Assembly (NCBI GenBank): GCA_031418215.1
Contig: JANOXC010000153.1
Location: 1-50,016 of the forward strand
Reading direction: 5' to 3'
From: JANOXC01 sp031418215
Lineage (GTDB): Bacteria; Bacteroidota; Bacteroidia; AKYH767-A; OLB10
DNA: 50,016 nt
Within the stretch, counting starts at the first letter, position 1. Each line of letters starts with the position of its first letter. A program made the position numbers and the translations under genes. Under the pieces are notes generated by a model. It had not been told where the DNA came from, ran no database searches, and was given only the letters and a program-made list of their open reading frames with translations. This document shows, piece by piece, positions 33,764 through 43,178 of this stretch.

Positions 33764-34792
33764 ATGGCAGGTTCCAGTTTTGTAGATTACGTAAAGATTT
33801 GTTGCAGGAGTGGTGCCGGTGGCGCTGGCGCAGTTCATTTTCATAGGGATAAAACAACAGCTATGGGCGGCCCCGATGGCGGCGATGGCGGTCGTGGCGG
33901 TAATATCATTGTGCGTGGTAATGCGCAATTGTGGACGTTGCTGCATTTGAAATACCGTAAACATGTGATTGCAGAAAGCGGAGAACCCGGAGGCAGTACT
34001 TTGAAAACAGGTTCAGAAGGTGAAGATGAGATTTTGGAAGTTCCCATAGGTACGATTGCGCGCGATTTTGAAACGAATGAAAAACTTTTTGAAATTGAAA
34101 ACGATGGCCAGCAAGAGATCATCTTGATGGGTGGAAGAGGTGGAAAGGGAAATCATTATTTTAAGAATTCAACACAACAGACACCACGACATGCGCAACC
34201 GGGAGAGTTAGGAAAAGAAGAATGGAAAGTATTAGAGTTGAAAATCCTTGCTGATGTAGGGCTGGTGGGTTTTCCAAATGCAGGCAAGTCTACCTTGCTT
34301 TCAGTGGTATCTGCAGCTAAACCTGAAATTGCCGATTATCCATTTACCACACTTGTTCCAAACCTGGGAATTGTAAGTTACCGTGATAATAAATCATTTG
34401 TAATGGCAGATATTCCCGGAATAATTGAAGGCGCGCATTTGGGAAAGGGGCTTGGACTAAGGTTTTTACGACATATTGAACGTAATTCGGTTCTGTTGTT
34501 TATGATTCCTGTTGATAGTAATGATTTGAAAAAGGAATATACGATTTTGTTAAATGAATTAAAGTTGCATAACCCTGAGTTGCTGCATAAGCGAAGAGTG
34601 ATTGCGATTACAAAGTGTGATATGTTAGATGAGGAATTAATGGCAGCGATGAAAAAAGAAGTCCCGAATGATAAGATGAGTGACGGTTACACAATACCTG
34701 TATTGTTTATCTCTGCTGTTGCTAATAAAGGTATTACGGAGTTGAAAGATGTTTTATGGTCAGCAATGAATGAACAGTCATTCACAAGATAA
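33764..34792 (+). CDS. obgE: Obg/CgtA GTPase
   Basis: This 342-residue protein starts MAGSSFVDYVKICCRSGAGGAGAVHF, the glycine-rich Obg fold (about 1-160; DGGDGGRGGNIIVRG). The G domain has G1 GFPNAGKST, switch GT at DYPFTTLVPNLG, DIPGIIEGAHLGKGLGLRFLRH (G3) and ITKCD (G4). Obg acts in 50S ribosome assembly and stress control. It lacks the optional C-terminal OCT domain, so it ends after the G domain. It is closely followed by the PAP2 gene, 8 bp away. Confidence 0.97.
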   Translation: MAGSSFVDYVKICCRSGAGGAGAVHFHRDKTTAMGGPDGGDGGRGGNIIVRGNAQLWTLLHLKYRKHVIAESGEPGGSTLKTGSEGEDEILEVPIGTIARDFETNEKLFEIENDGQQEIILMGGRGGKGNHYFKNSTQQTPRHAQPGELGKEEWKVLELKILADVGLVGFPNAGKSTLLSVVSAAKPEIADYPFTTLVPNLGIVSYRDNKSFVMADIPGIIEGAHLGKGLGLRFLRHIERNSVLLFMIPVDSNDLKKEYTILLNELKLHNPELLHKRRVIAITKCDMLDEELMAAMKKEVPNDKMSDGYTIPVLFISAVANKGITELKDVLWSAMNEQSFTR

Positions 34793-34800
34793 CAGAAAAT

Positions 34801-35373
34801 ATGCTGAAATCATTAGTTGAAGCTGATCGTTATTTGTTTTTATTAATAAACAAGGCTCACGATCCTGTAGTTGATTTTGTGATGTTCTGGGCAACCGATA
34901 AATGGGTTTGGATTCCATTTTATATTTGGCTTTTATATATATTGATTAAAAATTTCGGGAAAAAAATATTTTTGTTGATGGTCATGATTGCAATAATGAT
35001 AACCGTTAGTGACCAGGTTTCAGTAATGATTAAGGAGGCAGTACAACGTTTGCGCCCATGCCGTGATCCCTATTTTACTGGAATCATTCACCTTGTTCAG
35101 CAAGGATGCGGTGGACAGTATGGGTTTATTTCCAGTCATGCAAGCAATACAATGGCATTGGCAATATTTATCATTGGAGTTTTACCGGAGCCGGGAAAGT
35201 GGTTAAAAGTGGAAGTTTTCGCTTATGTTTTACTGGTGTGTTATAGCAGGATTTATCTTGGTGCACACTTCCCCGGTGATGTTGTCGGTGGTTGGATCTT
35301 GGGATCAATAATTGGGTTGCTGGGAGTTTTTATTTTTAGAAGATTTATTGCTAAAAACAATCAACTAACATGA
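34801..35373 (+). CDS. PAP2-family membrane phosphatase
   Basis: This 190-residue integral membrane protein has about five or six helices. It carries the acid phosphatase signature KEAVQRLRP (KX6RP), then ISSHASNTM in place of PSGH, and SRIYLGAHFPGDVVGG (SRX5HX3D), so all three catalytic motifs are present. Members dephosphorylate lipid phosphates such as undecaprenyl diphosphate or phosphatidic acid, and this may recycle the carrier that the isoprenyl transferase encoded at 8799-9554 makes, although this is an inference. It overlaps crcB by 4 bp. Confidence 0.92.
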   Translation: MLKSLVEADRYLFLLINKAHDPVVDFVMFWATDKWVWIPFYIWLLYILIKNFGKKIFLLMVMIAIMITVSDQVSVMIKEAVQRLRPCRDPYFTGIIHLVQQGCGGQYGFISSHASNTMALAIFIIGVLPEPGKWLKVEVFAYVLLVCYSRIYLGAHFPGDVVGGWILGSIIGLLGVFIFRRFIAKNNQLT

Positions 35374-35738
35374 TCTATGCATTAGTATTCATTGGAGGTG
35401 GGTTAGGGAGTCTTGCGCGTTTTGGTTTGGGGAATTTTATTCAACAAACATGGCCGTCACAATTTCCATTTGCTACATTAATGGTAAATATAATAAGTTC
35501 ATTTATTCTAGGTTTGATGATTGCATGGTTGGCTGTAAGACCAACACAAAGCGATCATTACCGATTATTTTTTGCAACTGGTTTTTGCGGCGGATTGAGC
35601 ACATTTTCTACTTTTACAATGGAGGTTTTTTCATTGGCGAAAAGTGGGCTGGTAGCAATGGCTGTGATAAATATTTTAGTAAGTGTAGTTGCATGTTTGG
35701 CGGCATTGTGGCTCGGCACATTTCTTTTTAGAAATTAA
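35370..35738 (+). CDS. crcB: Fluoride efflux channel
   Basis: This 122-residue protein has four hydrophobic helices, matching Fluc/CrcB. Motifs are GGGLGSLARFGLGNFI, FATLMVNIISSFILGL with the conserved Asn, and TGFCGGLSTFSTFTMEV with the sodium and fluoride-path Ser/Thr/Phe residues. It exports fluoride as an antiparallel dimer. The ATG overlaps the preceding PAP2 stop (ATGA). No fluoride riboswitch precedes it, as the gene has no leader of its own. Confidence 0.95.
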   Translation: MIYALVFIGGGLGSLARFGLGNFIQQTWPSQFPFATLMVNIISSFILGLMIAWLAVRPTQSDHYRLFFATGFCGGLSTFSTFTMEVFSLAKSGLVAMAVINILVSVVACLAALWLGTFLFRN

Positions 35739-35742
35739 TTCT

Positions 35743-37377
35743 ATGAAAAAACAATTATCTATATTTCTTTTTTTATGTCAGTTTCCATTTTTGAATTTTG
35801 CACAAAATTTCAAACAACCAAAAATCGTCATTGGTATTGTAGTTGACCAAATGCGTAGTGATTATATATATCGTTATTGGAGCAAGTTAAGTGATGATGG
35901 TTTTAAACGTTTGATACGTGAAGGGTTCGAATGTAAAAATGTGCAGTATAATTACATACCTACATTAACCAGCCCGGGACATGCCAGCATTTATACAGGT
36001 ACAACGCCTGCAGTTCACGGCATCATTGGCAATAATTGGTTTGATCCGAAAGTCAATGCGGCAATTTACGCAGCTTCCGATAGTGCTGTCCATAATTTAG
36101 ATGGCATAGGAGGGATGTCGCCAAAACATATGTTGACTACTACAATTGGAGATGAGTTAATGTTGTTCAATAATTTCAGGTCTAAGGTGATTGGTATTTC
36201 ATTAAAGGACAGGGGGGCCATTTTTCCTGCAGGAAAAAGCGGCATGGCTTATTGGTTGGAAGATAACTCCCTTCGGTTCACTACCAGCACTTATTATTTG
36301 AGGGAAAGAAATCCGGTTTTGTCAAAGTGGGTGATTGATTTTAATAACAGGAAATTACCTCAAGCTTATTTGGATTCAGTCTGGTCGCCCTTGTATGATA
36401 TCAAAACCTATACGGAAAGCACAAGTGATAGCAATCGATACGAAGAAGTGTTGGATGTTACCAAAGGAAATCAGCCTGTTTTTCCTTACGATTTGAAGAA
36501 ATTGAAAGATATAAATGTTGAGTTGCTACGCAATACACCATTTGGTGATAACGTGTTAAAGGAATTTGCCATTGCTGCTATTGAAGGAGAAAACCTTGGT
36601 AAGGATTCAATTTGTGATATGTTGTTGGTCAGTTTTTCTTCACCCGATGAAATAGGACATTCTTTTGCAACACATGCAATTGAAACAGAAGATACTTATT
36701 TGCGCTTTGATTTGCAGTTATCGTCATTCCTAAAATATCTTGATGGTAAGATCGGTAAAGACAATTTTATATTATTTCTCACTGCTGATCACGGTGTATT
36801 GCCGAATCCGGTTTTATTGAATGATCATCAGCTTCCCGGCGGCTTTATTGAAACAAACATGATGACGGACACGCTCCGGTATTTTTTTCGCACTAATTAC
36901 AGTGATGCATCCTTATTCAAGTATTATATGAATGAACAGGTTTGGTTGAATTCAGCTTTGGTAAAAAGTAAGGGATTGGACAAGCAGAAAATTACTGAAA
37001 ATCTGGGACGGTATTTAATGAAATTGGATATTGTTGCAGATGTATTGACTCGTTCTCAACTAGAACAAAATGAGTATGTGCTTGGAAGAAGATCTTTGGT
37101 TCAAAAAGGATTTAATTATAAACGTAGTGGTGATCTTGCTATTATTTTCCAGCCTGGTTTTGTCAAAACATCTGGGCCAAAGACGGGCACCAATCACGGT
37201 TCACCTTATAAATATGACACTTCTGTTCCGCTTATATGGTATGGATGGAATGTTAAACCCGGAAGCACTGCTCGTCAAATTAATATCACAGATATTGCAG
37301 CTACTGTTTCGGTAATGTTGAACATTTGTCAGCCAAGCGCTTGTGAAGGGTTTCCAATTGAGGAGTTAGTAAAATAG
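35743..37377 (+). CDS. PafA-type alkaline phosphatase
   Basis: The ATG at 35743 gives 544 residues with a signal peptide (MKKQLSIFLFLCQFPFLNFAQ); an earlier start at 35689 would lie inside crcB. The active site matches PafA nearly position for position: Asp35, nucleophile Thr76 (TLTSPGH), Asp302 and His306 (SSPDEIGHS), Asp349 and His350 (TADHG) and His485 (TNHGSP), plus Lys155 and Arg157 (LKDRGA) and the Asn near 97 that bind the phosphate. PafA is a two-zinc periplasmic monoesterase. It hydrolyses organic phosphates to feed phosphate uptake. It begins 4 bp after crcB. Confidence 0.94.
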   Translation: MKKQLSIFLFLCQFPFLNFAQNFKQPKIVIGIVVDQMRSDYIYRYWSKLSDDGFKRLIREGFECKNVQYNYIPTLTSPGHASIYTGTTPAVHGIIGNNWFDPKVNAAIYAASDSAVHNLDGIGGMSPKHMLTTTIGDELMLFNNFRSKVIGISLKDRGAIFPAGKSGMAYWLEDNSLRFTTSTYYLRERNPVLSKWVIDFNNRKLPQAYLDSVWSPLYDIKTYTESTSDSNRYEEVLDVTKGNQPVFPYDLKKLKDINVELLRNTPFGDNVLKEFAIAAIEGENLGKDSICDMLLVSFSSPDEIGHSFATHAIETEDTYLRFDLQLSSFLKYLDGKIGKDNFILFLTADHGVLPNPVLLNDHQLPGGFIETNMMTDTLRYFFRTNYSDASLFKYYMNEQVWLNSALVKSKGLDKQKITENLGRYLMKLDIVADVLTRSQLEQNEYVLGRRSLVQKGFNYKRSGDLAIIFQPGFVKTSGPKTGTNHGSPYKYDTSVPLIWYGWNVKPGSTARQINITDIAATVSVMLNICQPSACEGFPIEELVK

Positions 37378-37428
37378 GAAGTGCTTTTAATCAACTTATT
37401 TTATTCCGAATTATCGTTAGTGCAAATT

Positions 37429-38118
37429 TTATCGCGTCTCAGTATCTCCAAAATCCTTCTCAAATTTAAAACCCAATCTTTTACCATTTGATATACCTGC
37501 CTGTAGGGAATATTCAATAGCCGTATCCACGCTTATTTCTTTCATCAATTCAAAGGGAGGAACCAAAGGATCAATATTAATACTGTATTGAATAGCATTT
37601 TCAATAATTGTTAATAGAGATTCTTCATCAACGGTATTATTTGGAAAGTCATTGAATAAAACACCCAATTGTTTTTTCCCTTCTACAAAAAAGTGTTTTT
37701 CGCGGTTTACAAAAAGTCGTGCTATAAGATAACCAACATCATTTTTTCTTTCATACTGAAAAGAATCAGAAAGAAAATTATAAATTGAAATCATGCCACA
37801 GGTCGCGCGACTTCGGTCCTCCTTAACATATCCGCTACTGTTCAACATATTGCTGGTCTCAAAAACAAATGCATTGGTATGCATAATAAACACCAATACA
37901 TCATCACCAACTGCAATCTCCAATTCAAAAGCACTGGTGTCGCGGTATTTTATTTTAATCCTGTTGTCAGAAATATTTTGCCTTATAGTTTTTTCCAGAA
38001 ATAGCAGCACTTTCTTAAGCATTGCAAAAACGTCTGATGTTGCGTCAGTAACATCCTTATTAAGTTTACCCTTACTATTGATAAGACCAATGAGAGAATC
38101 ATTTTTTACAAGGCCCAT
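37429..38118 (-). CDS. Uncharacterised conserved protein (229 aa) downstream of proS
   Basis: I do not recognise a named family. The protein has no signal peptide or membrane segment and looks cytoplasmic and mixed alpha/beta. The first ~50 residues are helical and polar, and the middle (KIKYRDTSAFELEIAVGDDVLVFIMHTNAF) is beta-rich. The C-terminus (PPFELMKEISVDTAIEYSLQAGISNGKRLGFKFE) is striking and looks conserved. It starts 20 bp after proS, so it is co-transcribed. A role tied to translation is possible but unsupported. It is convergent with the alkaline phosphatase gene across 51 bp. Confidence 0.8.
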   Translation of the reverse strand: MGLVKNDSLIGLINSKGKLNKDVTDATSDVFAMLKKVLLFLEKTIRQNISDNRIKIKYRDTSAFELEIAVGDDVLVFIMHTNAFVFETSNMLNSSGYVKEDRSRATCGMISIYNFLSDSFQYERKNDVGYLIARLFVNREKHFFVEGKKQLGVLFNDFPNNTVDEESLLTIIENAIQYSINIDPLVPPFELMKEISVDTAIEYSLQAGISNGKRLGFKFEKDFGDTETR

Positions 38119-38138
38119 AATGAGAGTTTAAGTTAAAG

Positions 38139-39614
38139 TTAATAAGACCTGGCAAATAATACGCGCTGTGAGGAAGGCTTATTAGTTAAAATACATTTTC
38201 CTTCTTCCAACCTATTGTTTAGCGGAATACACCTTATCGTAGCTTTGCTCAATTCTTTAATGCGTTGCTCTGTTTCAGGTGTTCCATCCCAATGCGCCAT
38301 AATAAAACCGCCTTTATCGTCAAGAACCTTCATGAACTCATCCCAAGTATCTACATTAATTGTGTTGGCATCACGGAAGTCCAATGCTTTTTTATATATA
38401 TTATCTTGAATCTGTGATAACAAATGTTCAATCTTTAAAGAAAGATCAGTCATTTGATAAACTGTTTTTTCTTTAGTGTCTCTTCTGGCAACTTCAACTG
38501 TCCCTTGCTCAAGATCTCTTGGACCAATAGCAATTCTTACCGGCACCCCTTTCAATTCATATTCTGCAAACTTCCAACCTGGTTTTTGTGTATCACGGTT
38601 GTCGTACTTAACAGCGATCCCTTTTGCTTCGAGCTCTTTTTTAATGACTGCTACTTTCTCGTCAATCATTTTTAATTGGTCATTGTTCTTGTATATTGGA
38701 ACGATAACAACCTGAATCGGAGCCAAATTTGGTGGAAGTACCAAGCCATCATCATCGCTATGTGACATAATTAGTGCGCCCATCAAACGAGTGCTTACCC
38801 CCCATGAAGTGGCCCATACATAATCAAGCTTGCCTTCTTTACTGGTAAATTTTACATCAAAGGCTTTGGCAAAGTTTTGTCCCAGAAAATGAGATGTTCC
38901 GGCTTGTAGCGCTTTGCCATCTTGCATCAATGCCTCAATACACATTGTGTCAATAGCACCGGCAAATCGTTCATTAGCTGTTTTAACACCTTTAATAACA
39001 GGCATTGCCATGAATTTTTCAGCAAATTCAGCATACACATCCAGCATCTGTTTGGTTTCTACTATTGCTTCCTCTGAAGTGGCATGAGCGGTATGGCCTT
39101 CCTGCCATAAAAACTCTGTGGTGCGTAAAAACAACCGTGTTCGCATTTCCCACCTTACCACATTGGCCCACTGGTTGATCAGCAACGGCAAATCACGGTA
39201 AGATTGTATCCATCCTTTATAAGTATTCCAGATAATAGTTTCCGAAGTAGGGCGAATAATCAGTTCTTCTTCTAGCTTAGCGTCCGGATCAACGATAACA
39301 CCTTTTCCATTGGGATCATTTTTAAGACGATAATGTGTTACAACGGCACATTCTTTTGCAAAACCTTCGACATGGCTGGCTTCCTTGCTGAAAAATGATT
39401 TTGGGATGAAAAGCGGGAAATAAGCATTTTCATGACCCGTGTCTTTAAACATCTTGTCTAGATACTGCTGCATTTTTTCCCAAATGGCATAACCATATGG
39501 TTTTATTACCATACAGCCTCTCACAGCGGAGTTCTCGGCCAAACCTGCTTTGGTCACTAAATCCTGGTACCATTGCGCATAATTTTCTGATCGTTTCGTT
39601 AGTTGTTCACTCAT
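38139..39614 (-). CDS. proS: Prolyl-tRNA synthetase, archaeal/eukaryote-like type
   Basis: This 491-residue class II synthetase has the short N-terminus typical of the archaeal-type ProRS and no editing (INS) insertion. Motifs are YFPLFIPKSFFSKEASHVEGF, LIIRPTSETIIWNTYK, RWEMRTRLFLRTTEFLWQEGHTAH and GTSHFLGQNFAKAFDVKF. A C-terminal anticodon-binding region (about 285-400) and the zinc-domain-like tail end in ARSY. It charges tRNA-Pro. It is divergent from the Tyr/Gly-rich lipoprotein gene, and the ATG at 39614 is the natural start (MSEQLTKRSENYAQWYQDLV). Confidence 0.96.
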   Translation of the reverse strand: MSEQLTKRSENYAQWYQDLVTKAGLAENSAVRGCMVIKPYGYAIWEKMQQYLDKMFKDTGHENAYFPLFIPKSFFSKEASHVEGFAKECAVVTHYRLKNDPNGKGVIVDPDAKLEEELIIRPTSETIIWNTYKGWIQSYRDLPLLINQWANVVRWEMRTRLFLRTTEFLWQEGHTAHATSEEAIVETKQMLDVYAEFAEKFMAMPVIKGVKTANERFAGAIDTMCIEALMQDGKALQAGTSHFLGQNFAKAFDVKFTSKEGKLDYVWATSWGVSTRLMGALIMSHSDDDGLVLPPNLAPIQVVIVPIYKNNDQLKMIDEKVAVIKKELEAKGIAVKYDNRDTQKPGWKFAEYELKGVPVRIAIGPRDLEQGTVEVARRDTKEKTVYQMTDLSLKIEHLLSQIQDNIYKKALDFRDANTINVDTWDEFMKVLDDKGGFIMAHWDGTPETEQRIKELSKATIRCIPLNNRLEEGKCILTNKPSSQRVLFARSY

Positions 39615-39733
39615 ACTTCATAGTTTTGTACCAGACTTGGTATAGTAATTGGATTTCCGTCTGCGAAATTGTAAAACATAGTCCATAATCGCAATTTTTT
39701 GTTAAACCATATTAATATCAGTTGTCTAAAAAA

Positions 39734-39740
39734 GAAGGAG
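39734..39740 (+). promoter_or_regulatory. Strong Shine-Dalgarno before the Tyr/Gly-rich lipoprotein gene
   Basis: GAAGGAG lies 7 bases before the ATG. Such a site is uncommon in this window, where most starts have A-rich leaders, and fixes the start at 39748. Confidence 0.75.
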
Positions 39741-39747
39741 AAAAACT

Positions 39748-41502
39748 ATGAAAAAGCGCTTATTATTACTCGGAACATCGATGTTGTTTTTAGCATCCTG
39801 CACAACAGGAAAATACACAGCTTCACGTGAATATGATGATGTGTATTACTCATCTGCTGACAAATTAAAGGAGCAAAATGCCGAAGCAGAGCAAATAGCT
39901 AAGCAAAATGCACAAACTACTTCAGGTGAATCTACCTCACCACAAAATAACAAATCAAATGAGACCATTGGAAATGACGACCAAGGGAATCAACGATTCG
40001 ATGATAACACTTCTACTAACCAAAGCGGTCAAGCTCAACCCGATTATACAACTTCTGAACAACAAGGTGGTAATACCTATATCACCAATAATTATTACGA
40101 CAAAGATGATTACTATGACTACGCCTATAGTGCACAATTACGTCGATTTTATCACCCATGCGGTTGGGGTTATTATGACACTTATTATACTAATTCATAC
40201 TTATACGATTACAATCCTTATTCATGGGGTGTAAGTATTTACCTCGGATATAACTTTTGGCAGCCTTATCATGGTTATGGTTACGGGTATGCGCCGGGAT
40301 ATGGTGTTTCAGTAGGTATTGGTTATGGTTATCCAAGTTATGGTTATGGTTATCCGAGTTATATATATGATCCATGGTATGGTAGTTATGGTGCAGGATA
40401 TAATCAAGGGTATAATAATGGTTACATGGCCGGTTATTATAATGGATTGTACTCTGGAAGCTTTAATCCTTATTATTATAATAGTTATGATTCCTACAGT
40501 TATTATTATGGCCCGCGTGGACGCAGTAGTTCATTGAATACAACTGGTGGACCAAGAAACATCAGCCAACTGTATTCAAAAAGCGAGACAGCTGATGTTG
40601 CCAATACGCCAAATATTTCACAAGCTTCATTTAATAATGATCCATTTATTAGAAACAAACATGATCAGTCCATAGAAAATGCGAATAACAACATGCATAT
40701 AAAAGGTGGTGATGTAAAAGATCCTAAAGTTATTAAAGGTAATTCCGGTATTACACCTATTAAAGTTAATTCTGACGTTAAAAACAACAGCAGTAATACG
40801 ATTAAAGTAAATCATAATACCAAAGGAAATCAAGAGAATGAAAGCGCAAGTCCAATTAAGTTTCCTCCAGACACCAAAGGACAAAATAATGATGCTGCTC
40901 CAGTTAAAGATCCTCGTAATATCAAAACCAATCCGAATGGTGATATAAAGGATACTCGTGATGTGAAGCCAAGTCCTTCAAATAGTAATATCAGAACACC
41001 AAGCCATAATGCACCAATTAATACAAGTCCCAATGACGCTGCTCCGGTTAGGACCCCTAAGAGCAATCCTGATAGAAATACCTCTAAGCCAAGGAGCGAA
41101 CAGCCAATCAAACAAAATAATATTAATTATCAAAACGCAACTGTAAAATCGCAAGGAGATGTTAATGATTATCAATTTGGCAATGCAAATAACCAAGAAC
41201 CGGTGAAAAATCCTCAGACTAATTCTTCAAATCAGAACAACTCAGTTAATAAAGGGAAGAATGTTTTTGGGAATAATCAAGCTCGGCAAGTTGATCAAAG
41301 CCAGCAACCGAGAAAATCTGAAATGAAATCATTGATAGAAAGAATGACAAGAAACAGCAGTGAAAATTCTAATTTCAATGAACGCAATTCGAATCGGCCT
41401 TCGCATCAAATGGTTGCCCCATCAAACAATCAACCCAGCCATTCTGAGCAACGCAATACAAATAGTCGAGGCAACAATAATACGGTAAAGTCACGTAATT
41501 AA
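39748..41502 (+). CDS. Large low-complexity lipoprotein, Tyr/Gly-rich centre and Asn/Lys-rich tail
   Basis: This 584-residue protein has a lipoprotein signal (MKKRLLLLGTSMLFLASC, Cys18). An acidic, Gln/Ser-rich stalk (about 25-110) leads to a Tyr/Gly-rich block (about 120-260) with GYGYPSY repeated. The C-terminal ~320 residues are Asn/Pro/Lys/Ser-rich with loose repeats (DAAPVKDPRNIK, DAAPVRTPKSNP). No enzyme domain is seen. The composition suggests a disordered surface-exposed or matrix-like protein. Tyr/Gly-rich blocks can give self-association. A 21-nt duplication (40321-40362) encodes two GYGYPSY units. It stands alone, 107 bp before the FadL-like gene. Confidence 0.85.
   Translation: MKKRLLLLGTSMLFLASCTTGKYTASREYDDVYYSSADKLKEQNAEAEQIAKQNAQTTSGESTSPQNNKSNETIGNDDQGNQRFDDNTSTNQSGQAQPDYTTSEQQGGNTYITNNYYDKDDYYDYAYSAQLRRFYHPCGWGYYDTYYTNSYLYDYNPYSWGVSIYLGYNFWQPYHGYGYGYAPGYGVSVGIGYGYPSYGYGYPSYIYDPWYGSYGAGYNQGYNNGYMAGYYNGLYSGSFNPYYYNSYDSYSYYYGPRGRSSSLNTTGGPRNISQLYSKSETADVANTPNISQASFNNDPFIRNKHDQSIENANNNMHIKGGDVKDPKVIKGNSGITPIKVNSDVKNNSSNTIKVNHNTKGNQENESASPIKFPPDTKGQNNDAAPVKDPRNIKTNPNGDIKDTRDVKPSPSNSNIRTPSHNAPINTSPNDAAPVRTPKSNPDRNTSKPRSEQPIKQNNINYQNATVKSQGDVNDYQFGNANNQEPVKNPQTNSSNQNNSVNKGKNVFGNNQARQVDQSQQPRKSEMKSLIERMTRNSSENSNFNERNSNRPSHQMVAPSNNQPSHSEQRNTNSRGNNNTVKSRN
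40321..40362 (+). repeat. 21-nt tandem duplication inside the lipoprotein gene
   Basis: GGTTATGGTTATCCAAGTTAT and GGTTATGGTTATCCGAGTTAT follow one another in frame, differing at one base. Each encodes GYGYPSY. Confidence 0.8.
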
Positions 41503-41609
41503 CTAAAGTTGAATCCGAACCGATTTTTTTAGAGGATTGACTTTTTTATGAATTGTTGATCCGTTAAATGCAATAAAATAATTTATTAGTATTAATCACA
41601 TATAAATTT

Positions 41610-43121
41610 ATGAATAGGAAAGGAATGTTTGTGTCTATTTTATGCCTTGTAATGACTCAATTCTCCCAAGCACAAAATGATGCTGATGCCTTAAGATACA
41701 GTATGATTAACTGGGGTAGTACAGCACGCTCATTGGGTATGGGAAATGCATTTGGGGCATTGGGTGCAGATCCTAGCGTGATGGCAACCAATCCGGCCGG
41801 ATTAGGATTTTACAGGCATTCGGAATTCTCCTTGACATCAAATTTTAACATCCGTGCAACATCCAGTGAATTTTTAGGCAATAGGATAAAAGATGATAAT
41901 TTCAAATTTAATTTTGGCAACCTGGGTTTTGTTTGGGCTTTTCCAAAAGATGATAAATATAAAGATTGGAAAGGATGGACTTTTGGAATCGGCTACAATA
42001 GATTGAATGATTTCGGGTCCAGAAGTTATGCTGAAGGCGTTAATAAGAACAATTCATTGCTTGACAGTTATCTTGAGCAAATTGTCTATGACCAAACTTC
42101 TCCGGAAAGTTTTCCAGATCAATATCCTTTTGATATTAATCTTGCATGGCAAACATTTTTACTGGATACAGTCAGTGATACTTCCAATAATTTATATATA
42201 TATTCTGCCATACCGGAAAGTGGGGCACGTCAAAGGAGAACAGTTGAAACCAGTGGAGGAATGGGCGAGTGGGACTTTTCATTTGGCACCAATTACAAGG
42301 ATAAAATTTATTTAGGTACTACACTGGGATTGGTTTCATTAAATTATAAAGAAGATGTGAGCTGGGAGGAGACAGACGTTAACAATACTATTGCGAGCAT
42401 AGATTCAAATCATAATTTCAGATCGTATAATTACACACAAAACCTGCAAGTAAATGGCAGCGGATTCAACTTCAAGTTCGGAATTATATATAAACCCAGT
42501 GATTGGGTGCGGTTTGGAGCAGCAATTCATACGCCTACATTTTTGCGGTTAACCGATGATTATCAATCAAGTTTTACAGCGTTATATGATGGCGGTTCAA
42601 ACCCTTCACAATTTTCTCCTGATTTCATACCATTTGATTATAATATTAATACTCCTTTCCGATTTATTGGCAGTCTTGGTTTTATCATCGGAAAATTTGG
42701 AATTGTTAGTGCCGATTATGAATATGTAAATTATTCTTTAGCTGAAATTAATCCTAGAGACAAATCATTCCAAAGTGATTTTATTGATGCTAATTATGCA
42801 ATTGGCACTAAATATGGGCCATCGCATAACTTTCGCATTGGCGGTGAATTACGTTATGATAACCTGAGGTTCAGGTTGGGGACTTCAATTTATGGCACCC
42901 CCTTTAAAAGTGGATTTACTGATAAGGATACTGACCAGTCGAGAAAAAGTATTAATGGTGGCATGGGCATCCGGCACAACAATATTTATTTTGATGTTGG
43001 CTACAGTTATACAAAATCAGGGGCCTTTTCCGGTGTTTACTCTGTTGACAATGCCATAACTGGTGCTAATCAAACTACTTTCGATCATCGTTTGATGTTT
43101 ACGTTTGGATTTAACTATTAA
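41610..43121 (+). CDS. FadL/OmpP1-like outer-membrane transporter
   Basis: This 503-residue protein has a signal peptide (through QFSQAQ). The N-terminal segment NWGSTARSLGMGNAFGALGADPSVMATNPAGLGFY is the FadL/TodX signature, with the NPAG motif of the hatch region. The rest is beta-rich (FNFGNLGFVWAFPK, SGFNFKFGIIYKPSDWVRFGAAIHTP) and ends in Tyr after a barrel strand (LMFTFGFNY). FadL proteins admit hydrophobic molecules through a lateral opening. The ligand here is unknown. The gene is followed by a terminator and probably transcribed separately from the upstream lipoprotein gene. Confidence 0.88.
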   Translation: MNRKGMFVSILCLVMTQFSQAQNDADALRYSMINWGSTARSLGMGNAFGALGADPSVMATNPAGLGFYRHSEFSLTSNFNIRATSSEFLGNRIKDDNFKFNFGNLGFVWAFPKDDKYKDWKGWTFGIGYNRLNDFGSRSYAEGVNKNNSLLDSYLEQIVYDQTSPESFPDQYPFDINLAWQTFLLDTVSDTSNNLYIYSAIPESGARQRRTVETSGGMGEWDFSFGTNYKDKIYLGTTLGLVSLNYKEDVSWEETDVNNTIASIDSNHNFRSYNYTQNLQVNGSGFNFKFGIIYKPSDWVRFGAAIHTPTFLRLTDDYQSSFTALYDGGSNPSQFSPDFIPFDYNINTPFRFIGSLGFIIGKFGIVSADYEYVNYSLAEINPRDKSFQSDFIDANYAIGTKYGPSHNFRIGGELRYDNLRFRLGTSIYGTPFKSGFTDKDTDQSRKSINGGMGIRHNNIYFDVGYSYTKSGAFSGVYSVDNAITGANQTTFDHRLMFTFGFNY

Positions 43122-43147
43122 TCACGTAAAATTTAGTAAGTATTTCA

Positions 43148-43175
43148 AAAGCCCGGTAATCAGCCGGGTTTTCTT
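43148..43175 (+). terminator. Rho-independent terminator after the FadL-like gene
   Basis: AAAGCCCGG / CCGGGTTTT forms a 9-bp stem (one G-U pair, 7-nt loop) followed by CTT. It sits 26 bp past the stop. Confidence 0.8.
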
Positions 43176-43178
43176 AAT

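Noticed and set aside
35330..35375. Fluoride riboswitch before crcB
   Set aside because: The crcB start overlaps the preceding stop codon, leaving no room for a leader, and no fluoride aptamer core is seen.
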